Assembly: GCA_905197665.1 (NCBI GenBank)
Contig: CAJJZP010000013.1
Coordinates: forward strand, 1-64,000
Direction: 5' to 3'
Origin: an uncultured Collinsella sp.
Lineage (GTDB): Bacteria > Actinomycetota > Coriobacteriia > Coriobacteriales > Coriobacteriaceae
DNA length: 64,000 nt
Positions 1-8,837 of this stretch are shown here, piece after piece; positions within the stretch are counted from its first letter, which is position 1; each line of letters starts with the position of its first letter. The notes under the pieces were generated by a model. That model was given only the letters and a program-made list of their open reading frames with translations, ran no database searches and had not been told where the DNA came from. Both the position numbers and the translations under genes were made by a program.

Positions 1-215
1 AAAGCAGCTAGTCAATGATGGTGAGCGTTAATCCTTAATAAGTATGATATCTAACAATGAAATATTAACATATTTAATGAATAATATAAATTGATTTGTT
101 AATATACTAAAAATATGTAAAAATAAGAAGAAAAATGATTAAAAATATCGACTATCTATCAAAAATATAAGTTTTTTGTAATGAAATTCTTATAGTAATT
201 AGGGGATAGTCGATA
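1..215. other. AT-rich non-coding stretch beyond cas2
   Basis: This is very AT-rich sequence downstream of cas2, where a leader and CRISPR array would often lie. No repeat-spacer periodicity is visible. The one clear structure is a perfect 12-base inverted repeat, ATATCGACTATC at 145-156 and its complement at 205-216, with a 48-base loop; the right arm ends at the cas2 stop codon. It could be a terminator-like hairpin or a leftover end. The window starts inside this stretch, so an array may lie to the left. Confidence 0.5.
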
Positions 216-479
216 TTAATCTATTATGAAACGTGTTTTATCAATAGATTTACCGATTTCTTGTTTCTTAATCATTTTAGAATTATATGAATAATAGATT
301 GCAACATGATCATCATCTGTAATGATTTTTTCTAACTCTTTAGTTAATTTTTTTTATGTTGCTGGTGTAAGTTCACCTTCAAATACAGATTTCTGAACAT
401 GAAAAAGATATCTTCTTAACAACTTCATAAACTTTGGACAGTTCTTGCTTTTTACATCATAAGTACAAATTATATACAT
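216..479 (-). pseudogene. cas2: cas2, type I-B-like, interrupted by an in-frame stop
   Basis: Translating the minus strand from the ATG at 477-479 gives a Cas2-like protein beginning MYIICTYDVKSKNC and running through HVQKSVFEGELTPAT, the usual beta-strand and VQxSVFEGEL motifs of Cas2, the metal-dependent partner of Cas1 in spacer acquisition. Codon 42 is TAA (354-356). The same frame then continues for 45 more codons (KKLTKELEKII to TRFIID) to a natural stop at 216-218, giving a normal total of 87 residues. Only one position breaks the frame, so this is a nonsense mutation or a base-call error in an A-rich run. The start lies directly after the cas1 stop, as in a cas1-cas2 operon. Confidence 0.8.
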
Positions 480-480
480 T

Positions 481-1467
481 TTACCACTTCATAATATATG
501 GTTTGTAATCATTTGATTCATTAGCGATGTAATTAGAAAGCAAGTGAACTTCACGAGATATAAGATTTCTATATGAATAGTATCTATTATTTATTTTGAT
601 TGTTTTCAAAAGATAATTTTCATATTTTTCAACAAAGAATTTAACACCTTCTTTGTTGAGATAACATCTATCACTTTTGTAATCAAAATATTCATCTTTT
701 AATAATTTATGTCTACAAAGACTAAGAACAAGTCTATCAACCAATACTGGTTTTAATATATCGGCTAAATCAAATTGTAAAGACTCACTACATTTAGTTA
801 AACTGTGAACAAATGAAATTTGTGAGTAAAGACGACTCCTATCTATAACAGATATATAATTAGCATAAAGCAAAGAATATCCATAGCTCAATAAAGCATT
901 TATCTCATTTTGAGGAGGATTCTTTGTTCTTTTTATAAAATGATACTTTTCTTTTTCTAGAATAATATCAAAACTATTAAAATATATTTTCTTTCCTTGA
1001 GCTTCTAATAATAGAAGCTCATTTACGGATTTATTTTTACATTCTTTGATAATAGATTCTATTTCAATAATATTGTCTAGTAAAGGAATCTGTTTTTTAT
1101 TATAATATTTCAACAGTGCTAAACAATTTTTTAATGATGAGATAATCATAGTTCTTGCTATATGGTATCGTATTGTTTCATTTTCAAAGATGTGAATTTG
1201 ATTAATTAGTATTTTGCCATCTAAATATTGTTTAGGTGTAAATCTTCCAATATATTGACCATAAAAATTAAAAAATAGAATAACTATATTATGTTTATTT
1301 AATAATGACAAAGTACGTTTATTTATTGAAATCTCTCCAAAACAAATAAGCGTATCTATTTGTTCAATAGGAATGTAAGAGACATAATCTTTTTTATCTT
1401 TTAATATTAAGGAATAATCTTTACATAATAATTGGCCACTTTTATAAAGATATATTACTTTTTTCAT
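481..1467 (-). CDS. cas1: CRISPR-associated endonuclease Cas1, type I-B-like
   Basis: This is the integrase subunit of the spacer-acquisition complex. The N-terminal beta domain (IYLYKSGQLLCKDYSL, ICFGEISINKRTLSLLN, FFNFYGQYIGRF) has the pattern of subtype I-B Cas1. In the helical domain the likely metal ligands are kept: the Glu in PPQNEINALLSYGYS, the His in SFVHSLTK and an Asp in QFDLADILKPVLVD. At about 328 residues it is full length. The ATG at 1467 is chosen because the longer frame begins with TTG and lacks a better ribosome site. It overlaps the cas6 remnant upstream and abuts cas2 downstream. With cas2 broken and cas6 truncated, adaptation is probably inactive. Base composition is far more AT-rich than the chromosome from 6.7 kb on. 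Confidence 0.9.
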   Translation of the reverse strand: MKKVIYLYKSGQLLCKDYSLILKDKKDYVSYIPIEQIDTLICFGEISINKRTLSLLNKHNIVILFFNFYGQYIGRFTPKQYLDGKILINQIHIFENETIRYHIARTMIISSLKNCLALLKYYNKKQIPLLDNIIEIESIIKECKNKSVNELLLLEAQGKKIYFNSFDIILEKEKYHFIKRTKNPPQNEINALLSYGYSLLYANYISVIDRSRLYSQISFVHSLTKCSESLQFDLADILKPVLVDRLVLSLCRHKLLKDEYFDYKSDRCYLNKEGVKFFVEKYENYLLKTIKINNRYYSYRNLISREVHLLSNYIANESNDYKPYIMKW

Positions 1468-1624
1468 GAGCAATATCTATCATGCCAAAACCACATGAAT
1501 TTTTACTTGAAAGCCCACAGTTATAAATAAGGGATAATGTTTCAAAATTTGTTTCAATTTCTAATTTTGTCATAAAACATTCATAGAAGCAGTTTTTAAA
1601 TTTCATCATTCTTCTTTTTTCATA
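1442..1624 (-). pseudogene. cas6: 3' remnant of cas6 (crRNA endonuclease)
   Basis: The last 50-60 codons of a Cas6-family protein are visible, ending LIYNCGLSSKNSCGFGMIDI, which matches the C-terminal glycine-rich GLGSKNSxGFG loop of Cas6. Cas6 cuts the pre-crRNA at the repeat. Everything upstream of about 1,620 is instead the 3' end of the aminoglycoside-resistance gene, so at least three quarters of cas6 is missing. The same frame stays open into the resistance gene by chance. The frame ends at 1442, overlapping the start of cas1 by about 26 bases, the tight coupling expected of an original cas6-cas1-cas2 operon. Confidence 0.75.
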
Positions 1625-1634
1625 TATTATATAA

Positions 1635-3467
<1,833 letters not shown>

Positions 3468-3475
3468 AAAAACTC

Positions 3476-4799
3476 AGTCAAGTCCAGACTCCTGTGTAAA
3501 ATGCTATACAATGTTTTTACCATTTCTACTTATCAAAATTGATGTATTTTCTTGAAGAATAAATCCATTCATCATGTAGGTCCATAAGAACGGCTCCAAT
3601 TAAGCGATTGGCTGATGTTTGATTGGGGAAGATGCGAATAATCTTTTCTCTTCTGCGTACTTCTTGATTCAGTCGTTCAATTAGATTGGTACTCTTTAGT
3701 CGATTGTGGGAATTTCCTTGTACGGTATATTGAAAGGCGTCTTCGAATCCATCATCCAATGATGCGCAAGCTTTTGAATATTTTGGTTGATCGATATAAT
3801 CATGAATCAATCGATTTTTAGCCTCACGCGCTAAGTTAATATCTGTGAACTTAAAAATTCCTTTAACAGCTTCTCTGAAAGATTTTGAATTTTTTTTAGG
3901 AATGGTGGTAAAGATATTTCTTAGGAAGTGAACTTGGCATCTTTGCCAACTTACGTTGGTGAAGGATTTTCTAATGGCAGAGACTAATCCTTTGTGCGCA
4001 TCAGAAATAACGAGTTCCGTACCTTGTAAACCGCGTTCTTTTAGGTATTCAAAAAATGTTGTCCAGGTCTCTTCGCTTTCGCCACTTTGAATCATGAAGC
4101 CGATAATTTCACGGTCGCCATCTTTGGTTATTCCAATCGCTATATGACAGCTTTTTGAGAGTACTCGATTTTCTTCTCGTACTTTTATATAGAGTACATC
4201 GGTCATTAAGTAAGGATAATTTTTTTCTGATAATAAACGATTCTGCCACTCGTTAACCATAGGTTCTAGCTGTTCTGTTAAGCTAGAAACGAAGGACTTA
4301 GAGACGGATTTACCACAAAGTTCTTCCACAATTTTTGATACTTTACGAGTTGAAACGCCTGATACATACATTTCCAACATTGAAGCCATGAGGGCTTTTT
4401 CGTTTCGTTGATAACGTTCAAACACTGTGGGTGAAAAATGGCCATCACGTGTTCTGGGTACTTTTAATTCTAGCGTGCCTACACGTGTCGTAAAGCTGCG
4501 CTCATAATAGCCATTTCGTTGACTTTGTCGGTTTTCTGTTCGTTCATATTCTTTTGCTTGAATATATTCTGTTCGTTGATTTTCCATTAGTTGATTAAAT
4601 ACCGTTGTTAAAATATTTTTAGAAACGTCATCCTTTACAGAATATTCAATAATGCTTTGAATCTCTTCGCTTTTCAGTGTAAAATGTACTTGGGTCATGT
4701 AAAAGTCCTCCTGGGTATGTTTTTGTCGTTAAAAACATTGTACCGTAAAAGGACTGTTATATGGCCTTTTTACTTTTACACAATTATACGGACTTTATC
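3476..4799 (-). mobile_element. IS256: Insertion sequence IS256
   Basis: The right terminus reads GATAAAGTCCGTATAATTG on the minus strand, ending at 4799. The left terminus near 3476 carries AAGTCCAGACTCCTGTGTAA on the plus strand, the imperfect partner. The span is about 1.32 kb, the size of IS256, and holds one transposase gene. The right end lies 5 bases from the stop of the plasmid rep gene. An 8-base target duplication, usual for this IS, would read TATTTTCA at 4800-4807, but no matching copy is seen at the other end because the GNAT and resistance segment follows there. This is one of the two IS256 copies expected to flank a Tn4001-like composite transposon. Confidence 0.9.
3526..4698 (-). 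CDS. tnp: IS256-family transposase (DDE, mutator type)
   Basis: This 390-residue protein has the full length of the IS256 transposase, which excises and circularises the element by a copy-out mechanism. The DDE catalytic residues lie in LMTDVLYIKVREENR (first Asp), ELVISDAHKGLVSAI (second Asp) and STNLIERLNQEVRRRE (Glu). The mutator-family SWQRCQVHFLRN segment lies between the second and third. The frame is intact, so the copy is probably active. The start ATG at 4698 has the ribosome site AGGAGGAC a few bases upstream, within the IS terminal region. Confidence 0.96.
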   Translation of the reverse strand: MTQVHFTLKSEEIQSIIEYSVKDDVSKNILTTVFNQLMENQRTEYIQAKEYERTENRQSQRNGYYERSFTTRVGTLELKVPRTRDGHFSPTVFERYQRNEKALMASMLEMYVSGVSTRKVSKIVEELCGKSVSKSFVSSLTEQLEPMVNEWQNRLLSEKNYPYLMTDVLYIKVREENRVLSKSCHIAIGITKDGDREIIGFMIQSGESEETWTTFFEYLKERGLQGTELVISDAHKGLVSAIRKSFTNVSWQRCQVHFLRNIFTTIPKKNSKSFREAVKGIFKFTDINLAREAKNRLIHDYIDQPKYSKACASLDDGFEDAFQYTVQGNSHNRLKSTNLIERLNQEVRRREKIIRIFPNQTSANRLIGAVLMDLHDEWIYSSRKYINFDK

Positions 4800-4804
4800 T
4801 ATTT

Positions 4805-6295
4805 TCAGCCTGTATCATAGCTAAACAAATCGAGTTGTGTGTCCGTTTTTGGGCGTTCTGCTAGCTTGTTTAAAGTCTCTTGAATGAATGTATGTTCTAA
4901 GTCAAAAAACTCTGACAGCGCCTTTATATAGCTTTCTTTTTCTTCTTTTTTTACTTTAATGATCGATAGCAACAATGATTTAACACTAGCAAGTTGAATG
5001 CCACCATTTCTTCCTGGTTTAATCTTAAAGAAAATTTCCTGATTCGCCTTCAGTACCTTCAGCAATTTATCTAATGTCCGCTCAGGAATGCCTAGCGCTT
5101 CTCTAATCTCTTTTTTAGTCGTCACCAAATAAGGCTTGTATACATCACTTTTTTCGCTAATATAAGCCATTAAATCTTCTTTCCATTCTGACAAATGAAC
5201 ACGTTGACGTTCACTTCTTTTTTTCTTGAATTTAAACCACCCTTGACGGACAAATAAATCTTTACTGGTTAAATCACTTGATACCCAAGCTTTGCAAAGA
5301 ATGGTAATGTATTCCCTATTAGCCCCTTGATAGTTTTCTGAATAGGCACTTCTAACAAGTTTAATCACTTCTTTTTCTTCTAAGGGTTGATCTAATCGAT
5401 TATTAAACTCAAACATATTATATTCGCACGTTTCGATTGAATAGCCTGAACTAAAGTAGGCTAAAGAGAGGGTAAACATGACGTTATTACGCCCTATTAA
5501 ACCCTTTTCTCCTGAAAATTTCGTTTCGTGCAATAAGAGATTAAACCAGGGTTCATCTACTTGTTTTTTGCCTTCTGTACCGCTTAAAACCGTTAGACTT
5601 GAACGAGTAAAGCCCTTATTATCTGTTTGTTTGAAAGACCAATCTTGCCATTCTTTGAAAGAATAACGGTAATTGGGATCAAAAAATTCTACATTGTCCG
5701 TTCTTGGTATACGAGCAATCCCAAAATGATTGCACGTTAGATCAACTGGCAAAGACTTTCCAAAATATTCTCGGATATTTTGCGAGATTATTTTGGCTGC
5801 TTTGACAGATTTAAATTCTGATTTTGAAGTCACATAAACTGGCGTTTCTAAAACAAAATATGCTTGATAACCTTTATCAGATTTGATAATTAACGTAGGC
5901 ATAAAACCTAAATCAATAGCTGTTGTTAAAATATCGCTTGCTGAAATAGTTTCTTTTGCCGTGTGAATATCAAAATCAATAAAGAAGGTATTGATTTGTC
6001 TTAAATTGTTTTCAGAATGTCCTTTCGTGTATGAACGGTTTTCGTCTGCATACGTACCATAACGATAAACGTTTGGTGTCCAATGCGTAAATGTATCTTG
6101 ATTTTCGTGAATCGCTTCTTCGGAAGTCAGAACAACGCCACGTCCGCCAATCATGCTTTTTTTTGAGCGATACGCAAAAATAGCCCCTTTGCTTTTACCT
6201 GGCTTGGTAGTGATTGAGCGAATTTTACTATTTTTAAATTTGTACTTTAACAAGCCGTCATGAAGCACAGTTTCTACAACAAAAGGGATATTCAT
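4805..6295 (-). CDS. repE: Plasmid replication initiator, Inc18 family (RepE/RepR/RepS)
   Basis: This 496-residue protein begins MNIPFVVETVLHDGLLKYKF and ends KTDTQLDLFSYDTG, closely matching the initiators of the broad-host-range Gram-positive theta plasmids pAMbeta1, pIP501 and pSM19035 as I remember them. It binds and melts the plasmid origin so that host PolI can prime leading-strand synthesis. The primase-like region includes INTFFIDFDIH and GYQAYFVLETPVY. The ribosome site GAAAGGAG precedes the ATG at 6295. In these plasmids the minimal origin lies just after the rep stop codon; here IS256 begins 5 bases after it, so the origin is missing or displaced. Expression should be set by the attenuator and antisense RNA upstream. 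Confidence 0.95.
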   Translation of the reverse strand: MNIPFVVETVLHDGLLKYKFKNSKIRSITTKPGKSKGAIFAYRSKKSMIGGRGVVLTSEEAIHENQDTFTHWTPNVYRYGTYADENRSYTKGHSENNLRQINTFFIDFDIHTAKETISASDILTTAIDLGFMPTLIIKSDKGYQAYFVLETPVYVTSKSEFKSVKAAKIISQNIREYFGKSLPVDLTCNHFGIARIPRTDNVEFFDPNYRYSFKEWQDWSFKQTDNKGFTRSSLTVLSGTEGKKQVDEPWFNLLLHETKFSGEKGLIGRNNVMFTLSLAYFSSGYSIETCEYNMFEFNNRLDQPLEEKEVIKLVRSAYSENYQGANREYITILCKAWVSSDLTSKDLFVRQGWFKFKKKRSERQRVHLSEWKEDLMAYISEKSDVYKPYLVTTKKEIREALGIPERTLDKLLKVLKANQEIFFKIKPGRNGGIQLASVKSLLLSIIKVKKEEKESYIKALSEFFDLEHTFIQETLNKLAERPKTDTQLDLFSYDTG

Positions 6296-6359
6296 TCAGC
6301 TGTTCTCCTTTCTTACGAAAATTAATTAGTTAGAAGCTACGATCAAAGTTGAATCACAA

Positions 6360-6400
6360 CAAAAAAGGCAATCAACTAAGTTTTTCTTAATTGATTGCCT
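6360..6400 (-). terminator. Transcription attenuator in the rep leader
   Basis: On the minus strand the arms AGGCAATCAATTAAG (6386-6400) and CTTAGTTGATTGCCT (6366-6380) form a near-perfect hairpin followed by a run of T at 6360-6365. It lies about 65 bases upstream of the rep start. In pIP501 and pAMbeta1, pairing of the antisense RNA with the nascent leader lets this hairpin form and stops rep transcription early, keeping copy number low. All required parts are visible here. Confidence 0.85.
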
Positions 6401-6417
6401 GGTATCTTCTTAAAGAC

Positions 6418-6446
6418 TTGAAATTCCCTCAAAAACCCGATATAAT
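6418..6446 (+). promoter_or_regulatory. Promoter of the antisense copy-control RNA
   Basis: A strong sigma-70-type promoter is visible on the plus strand, opposite the rep leader: TTGAAA at 6418-6423, a 17-base spacer and TATAAT at 6441-6446. Transcription would start near 6453 and run against the rep leader. Confidence 0.85.
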
Positions 6447-6452
6447 GGGTTT

Positions 6453-6598
6453 ACAGATATTTAAGTATCTGATTAATAAAGTAATTAAATACTTTACCAA
6501 ATTTCGGGTCTCGACTTCTTTAATTGATTGGTGGTAATCAATTAAGGCTCGCAACTTATTTTCTTGGCGGAAAATAAGTTGGTCGTGGCTCTTTTTTT
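6453..6598 (+). ncRNA. RNAIII-like antisense RNA controlling rep
   Basis: Transcription from the promoter at 6418-6446 would give an RNA of about 140-146 bases ending at a hairpin (AACTTATTTTC at 6553-6563 pairing with 6570-6580) followed by a seven-T run at 6592-6598. It is fully complementary to the rep leader. Size and position match RNAIII of pIP501/pAMbeta1, which induces premature termination of rep mRNA. The terminal loop sequence appears to differ from what I recall for those plasmids, which could alter incompatibility specificity; that comparison is from memory. Confidence 0.75.
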
Positions 6599-6622
6599 GT
6601 ATTCTTTATTCAGTTCGTTGTT

Positions 6623-6651
6623 TCGTTATATCTAGTATATCGCTTTTTCAA
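6623..6651 (-). promoter_or_regulatory. Candidate rep promoter
   Basis: On the minus strand TTGAAA (6646-6651) is followed after 17 bases by TAACGA (6623-6628). A better -10 candidate, TATACT at 6634-6639, has no well-placed -35. The leader of roughly 330 bases down to the rep ATG fits the known arrangement. The exact promoter elements are uncertain, and the region lies close to the composition junction on its right. Confidence 0.45.
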
Positions 6652-6654
6652 ATA

Positions 6655-6710
6655 AAAGATTCCAAATTGGCTTTTTTCGGACTCACTTTTCAAGCGCCTT
6701 GCGGTTCCTG
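6655..6710. other. Composition junction between AT-rich block and high-GC chromosome
   Basis: Base composition changes abruptly here. To the left lie plasmid rep sequences (ATTCCAAATTGGC and AT-rich runs); to the right, CAAGCGCCTTGCGG and high-GC chromosomal sequence start. No inverted terminal repeat, integrase, attachment site or target duplication is visible at the boundary. The upstream copy-control gene that normally precedes rep in Inc18 plasmids (copF/copR) is absent, so plasmid homology stops at about this point. It is a breakpoint of unknown mechanism, or an assembly join. Confidence 0.6.
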
Positions 6711-6771
6711 TTGAAACTTGCTGACCTTTGGATGGGTCGAATAAGGCCTCGATGGGGATGAATTAATCATT

Positions 6772-7329
6772 ATGGCGGCGCGCGGACTCAAACGATTTAT
6801 TGCACTTCTAAGCAGCTTGGCGCTTGTGCTCGTCGTGGTCCTCGCCGTCGTTTCTTTTGTTCCTCGCGCATTTGGATACATGCCCTTTGCAGTGCTTTCG
6901 GGCTCTATGGAACCCGAGCTCCCCGTTGGCTCCATGGTGTTTGTTCGCCAGGTTGAGCCGACGGATATTGCCGTGGGTGACAATGCAACCTTTTGCCGAT
7001 CTGACGGTGCCGTTGTGACGCACCAGGTGTACGAGGTCGACCCTGTGGCGCAGATGATCAGCACGCAGGGAATTGCGAACAAAAATGCAGATGGAACCAT
7101 CATGCACGACGCCGAGCAGACGCCTTTTTCACGCGTGATCGGCGTCGTTTCTTTTTGTGTCCCTTACCTGGGCTTCGTTAACGCATATTGCACGACGATG
7201 CCCGGTTTGCTTGTTGTGGTGGCCGTTCTGGCGCTGCTGGTCGCGGCGTCGATAGTGCTCGATCGGATGGTTCCCGGCGAGCCTGCGGGCAAGCATACCC
7301 GTGCGCATGCGAGGGAGCGGCGTCCATAA
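6772..7329 (+). CDS. sipW: Signal peptidase I, SipW/ER type
   Basis: This 185-residue membrane peptidase should cleave signal peptides of the secreted proteins encoded next to it. A first membrane helix spans about residues 10-31. The catalytic serine is Ser45 in VLSGSMEPELPVGS. The general base appears to be His84 in AVVTHQVYEV rather than the lysine of bacterial LepB, the hallmark of SipW and the ER/archaeal class. A second helix lies near residues 142-166 and the tail is basic (TRAHARERRP). It is the first gene of a plus-strand cluster of SipW-type substrates, as sipW is linked to tasA in Bacillus. The start has only a weak ribosome site, and its natural promoter may have been separated by the junction at about 6.7 kb. 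Confidence 0.9.
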   Translation: MAARGLKRFIALLSSLALVLVVVLAVVSFVPRAFGYMPFAVLSGSMEPELPVGSMVFVRQVEPTDIAVGDNATFCRSDGAVVTHQVYEVDPVAQMISTQGIANKNADGTIMHDAEQTPFSRVIGVVSFCVPYLGFVNAYCTTMPGLLVVVAVLALLVAASIVLDRMVPGEPAGKHTRAHARERRP

Positions 7330-7400
7330 CGGCAGGGGAGAGGTGTCGGCAACGGCAAGGGCCGTTGCCGGGGAAGTCGATTATCGAAAGGAAGAGAACG

Positions 7401-8090
7401 ATGGAGAACAAGAGGAAAAAGCGCTACGGCATCGTTGCCGCCTTGCTGCTGCTGGTACTGGCTGCCGGCGCGGGCACCTACGCCTGGCTGACGGCGCAGT
7501 CGAGCCTGACCAACAACTTCACCACTGCGGGCATCAACAAGCCCACTACCAATCCCGACCATCCGGATCAGCCGCTTCCGGATGATAACACTAAGGTCAA
7601 CGGCAACCTGACCGAGACCAAATGGGTTAAGGACTCTAAGCTCGCCCCTGGCGTGTCTGTTGCCAAGAATCCCAATGTGGGTATTGGTAAGGGGTCCGAG
7701 AACGCTTATGTGTACGCTTTCGTGAAGAACGAGACGGCGTCTGATACGGCCGCTGATTCCCATAAGACTTACTTCACCATTAATCAAGGCTGGAAAGCCG
7801 TTCAGGCAGATACCGTTACGGGTGAGCCGACTCATTATCTCGGTGGCCTTTTCGTTTATGTTGGCGAAGGAGAAGGAGCCGAGGCTACTCCGCTTATTGC
7901 CAGCGAGACCGAGGACAAGTGGACCGGTGAGCTGTTCAGCAATGTGACTACGCCCAAGGAGACCGAGCAAGAGGATTTCGCCAAGGATGCCAAGATGACG
8001 GTCAACTGCTTCATTTACGCAGCGGATGAAACCGCTGAGGGCTCTTCGGCGTCTGCTCTGGCTGCCGCCAAGAAATGGGCCGGGCTGTAG
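7401..8090 (+). CDS. SipW-dependent secreted protein, TasA/camelysin-like (probable major fibre subunit)
   Basis: The protein has 229 residues. It starts MENKRKKRYG with a hydrophobic stretch, then AGAGTYAWLTAQSSLTNNFT, the SipW-cognate signal pattern of TasA and CalY, with a short N-F-T strand just after the cleavage region. The mature part is Asn/Thr/Asp-rich with no cysteine except one near the end and no membrane anchor, as expected of an assembled extracellular protein; NAYVYAFVKNET fits a beta strand of a TasA-like jelly roll. The ATG at 7401 has a strong AAAGGAAG ribosome site; the longer open frame upstream overlaps the peptidase gene and is not preferred. A stable hairpin follows at 8108-8156. 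The role as structural subunit is inferred. Confidence 0.75.
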   Translation: MENKRKKRYGIVAALLLLVLAAGAGTYAWLTAQSSLTNNFTTAGINKPTTNPDHPDQPLPDDNTKVNGNLTETKWVKDSKLAPGVSVAKNPNVGIGKGSENAYVYAFVKNETASDTAADSHKTYFTINQGWKAVQADTVTGEPTHYLGGLFVYVGEGEGAEATPLIASETEDKWTGELFSNVTTPKETEQEDFAKDAKMTVNCFIYAADETAEGSSASALAAAKKWAGL

Positions 8091-8107
8091 TAATCCCATC
8101 CCCTCCA

Positions 8108-8156
8108 CCGAGATCCCGACCCGCTCCCCATCCCCATTTTCGGGTCGGGATCTCGG
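8108..8156 (+). terminator. Intercistronic hairpin (partial terminator or mRNA stabiliser)
   Basis: CCGAGATCCCGACCCG (8108-8123) pairs perfectly with its complement at 8141-8156, a 16-bp GC-rich stem with a 17-base loop. Only a weak C/T tract follows, so read-through is likely. Its place right after the first small secreted protein suggests it lowers transcription of the later genes or protects the upstream message. Confidence 0.7.
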
Positions 8157-8186
8157 TCCCCCTTTGATCGACGATTGGCGAACGTA

Positions 8187-8834
8187 ATGCTCAACAATCT
8201 TTCCGACAATCAGAAACGCACCTTGGCGCTTGCCGCGATGGCGCTGTTGGCCCTGGCGTGCCTGTGCGGCACGCTGGCTTTCACCGTTGATATGGTTCCG
8301 GCGAACAACGTCCTATCGTTTGGCAGCGTGAAGGTACGAGTCTGCGAATACACCCTAAACGAGCAGGGCGAGGAGATTCCGTTTGAGGCCGACGAGCACG
8401 GGGACTATCCCGACACCGAGGCCGGGGGCTCTGACATCAGCCGCATCGTGCGCGTGGAGAACGCCGGCGCGCAGCCTGAGTACGTTCGCGCCCGTCTGCG
8501 CATGACGTCGGTGGCGCCCGACGGTTCGGGTGCGGACGCCTCGGGCAACGTCGCCTTTCACGTGAACGCGGGCGAGGGGTCCCCGTGGATCGATGGCGGC
8601 GATGGGTGGTACTACTACCGCGGATTGGCCGGACGCGGGGGCGTGCTCGATTCCGGTGCCATGACGGAGAGCCTCATGGACTCGCTGCGCTTCGTGGGCG
8701 ACTACCACGATGCCGCGCGCGGCGGCTCATTCAGGCTCGATATCGACGTCCAGGCCGTGCAGGCCAAAAACCAGCAGGCAAGCGATACCGTCCTCGACGT
8801 GCTTGACGTCGCGGGCTGGCCGGAGGCGAACTAG
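8187..8834 (+). CDS. SipW-dependent secreted protein, second subunit
   Basis: About 215 residues. An N-terminal hydrophobic segment (TLALAAMALLALACLCGTLA) is followed by AFTVDMVPANNVLSFGSVKV, the same layout as TasA-class SipW substrates (a short strand, then xFxxGxVxV). The mature part contains RIVRVENAGAQPEYVRARLR, a strand pattern shared with the later gene at 14302 (TITNKGSAPAYLRAAVD), so the two are probably paralogous. No C-terminal anchor is visible. No clear ribosome site precedes the ATG at 8187, and the TTG at 8175 is an alternative start. It lies 4 bases from the large surface-protein gene, so the two are co-transcribed. Function inferred from context: a minor or adaptor subunit. 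Confidence 0.65.
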   Translation: MLNNLSDNQKRTLALAAMALLALACLCGTLAFTVDMVPANNVLSFGSVKVRVCEYTLNEQGEEIPFEADEHGDYPDTEAGGSDISRIVRVENAGAQPEYVRARLRMTSVAPDGSGADASGNVAFHVNAGEGSPWIDGGDGWYYYRGLAGRGGVLDSGAMTESLMDSLRFVGDYHDAARGGSFRLDIDVQAVQAKNQQASDTVLDVLDVAGWPEAN

Positions 8835-8837
8835 CCT

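Noticed and set aside
1..215. Possible CRISPR array or leader next to cas2
   Set aside because: No direct repeat of 28-37 bases with regular spacing is present; only one inverted repeat is seen.
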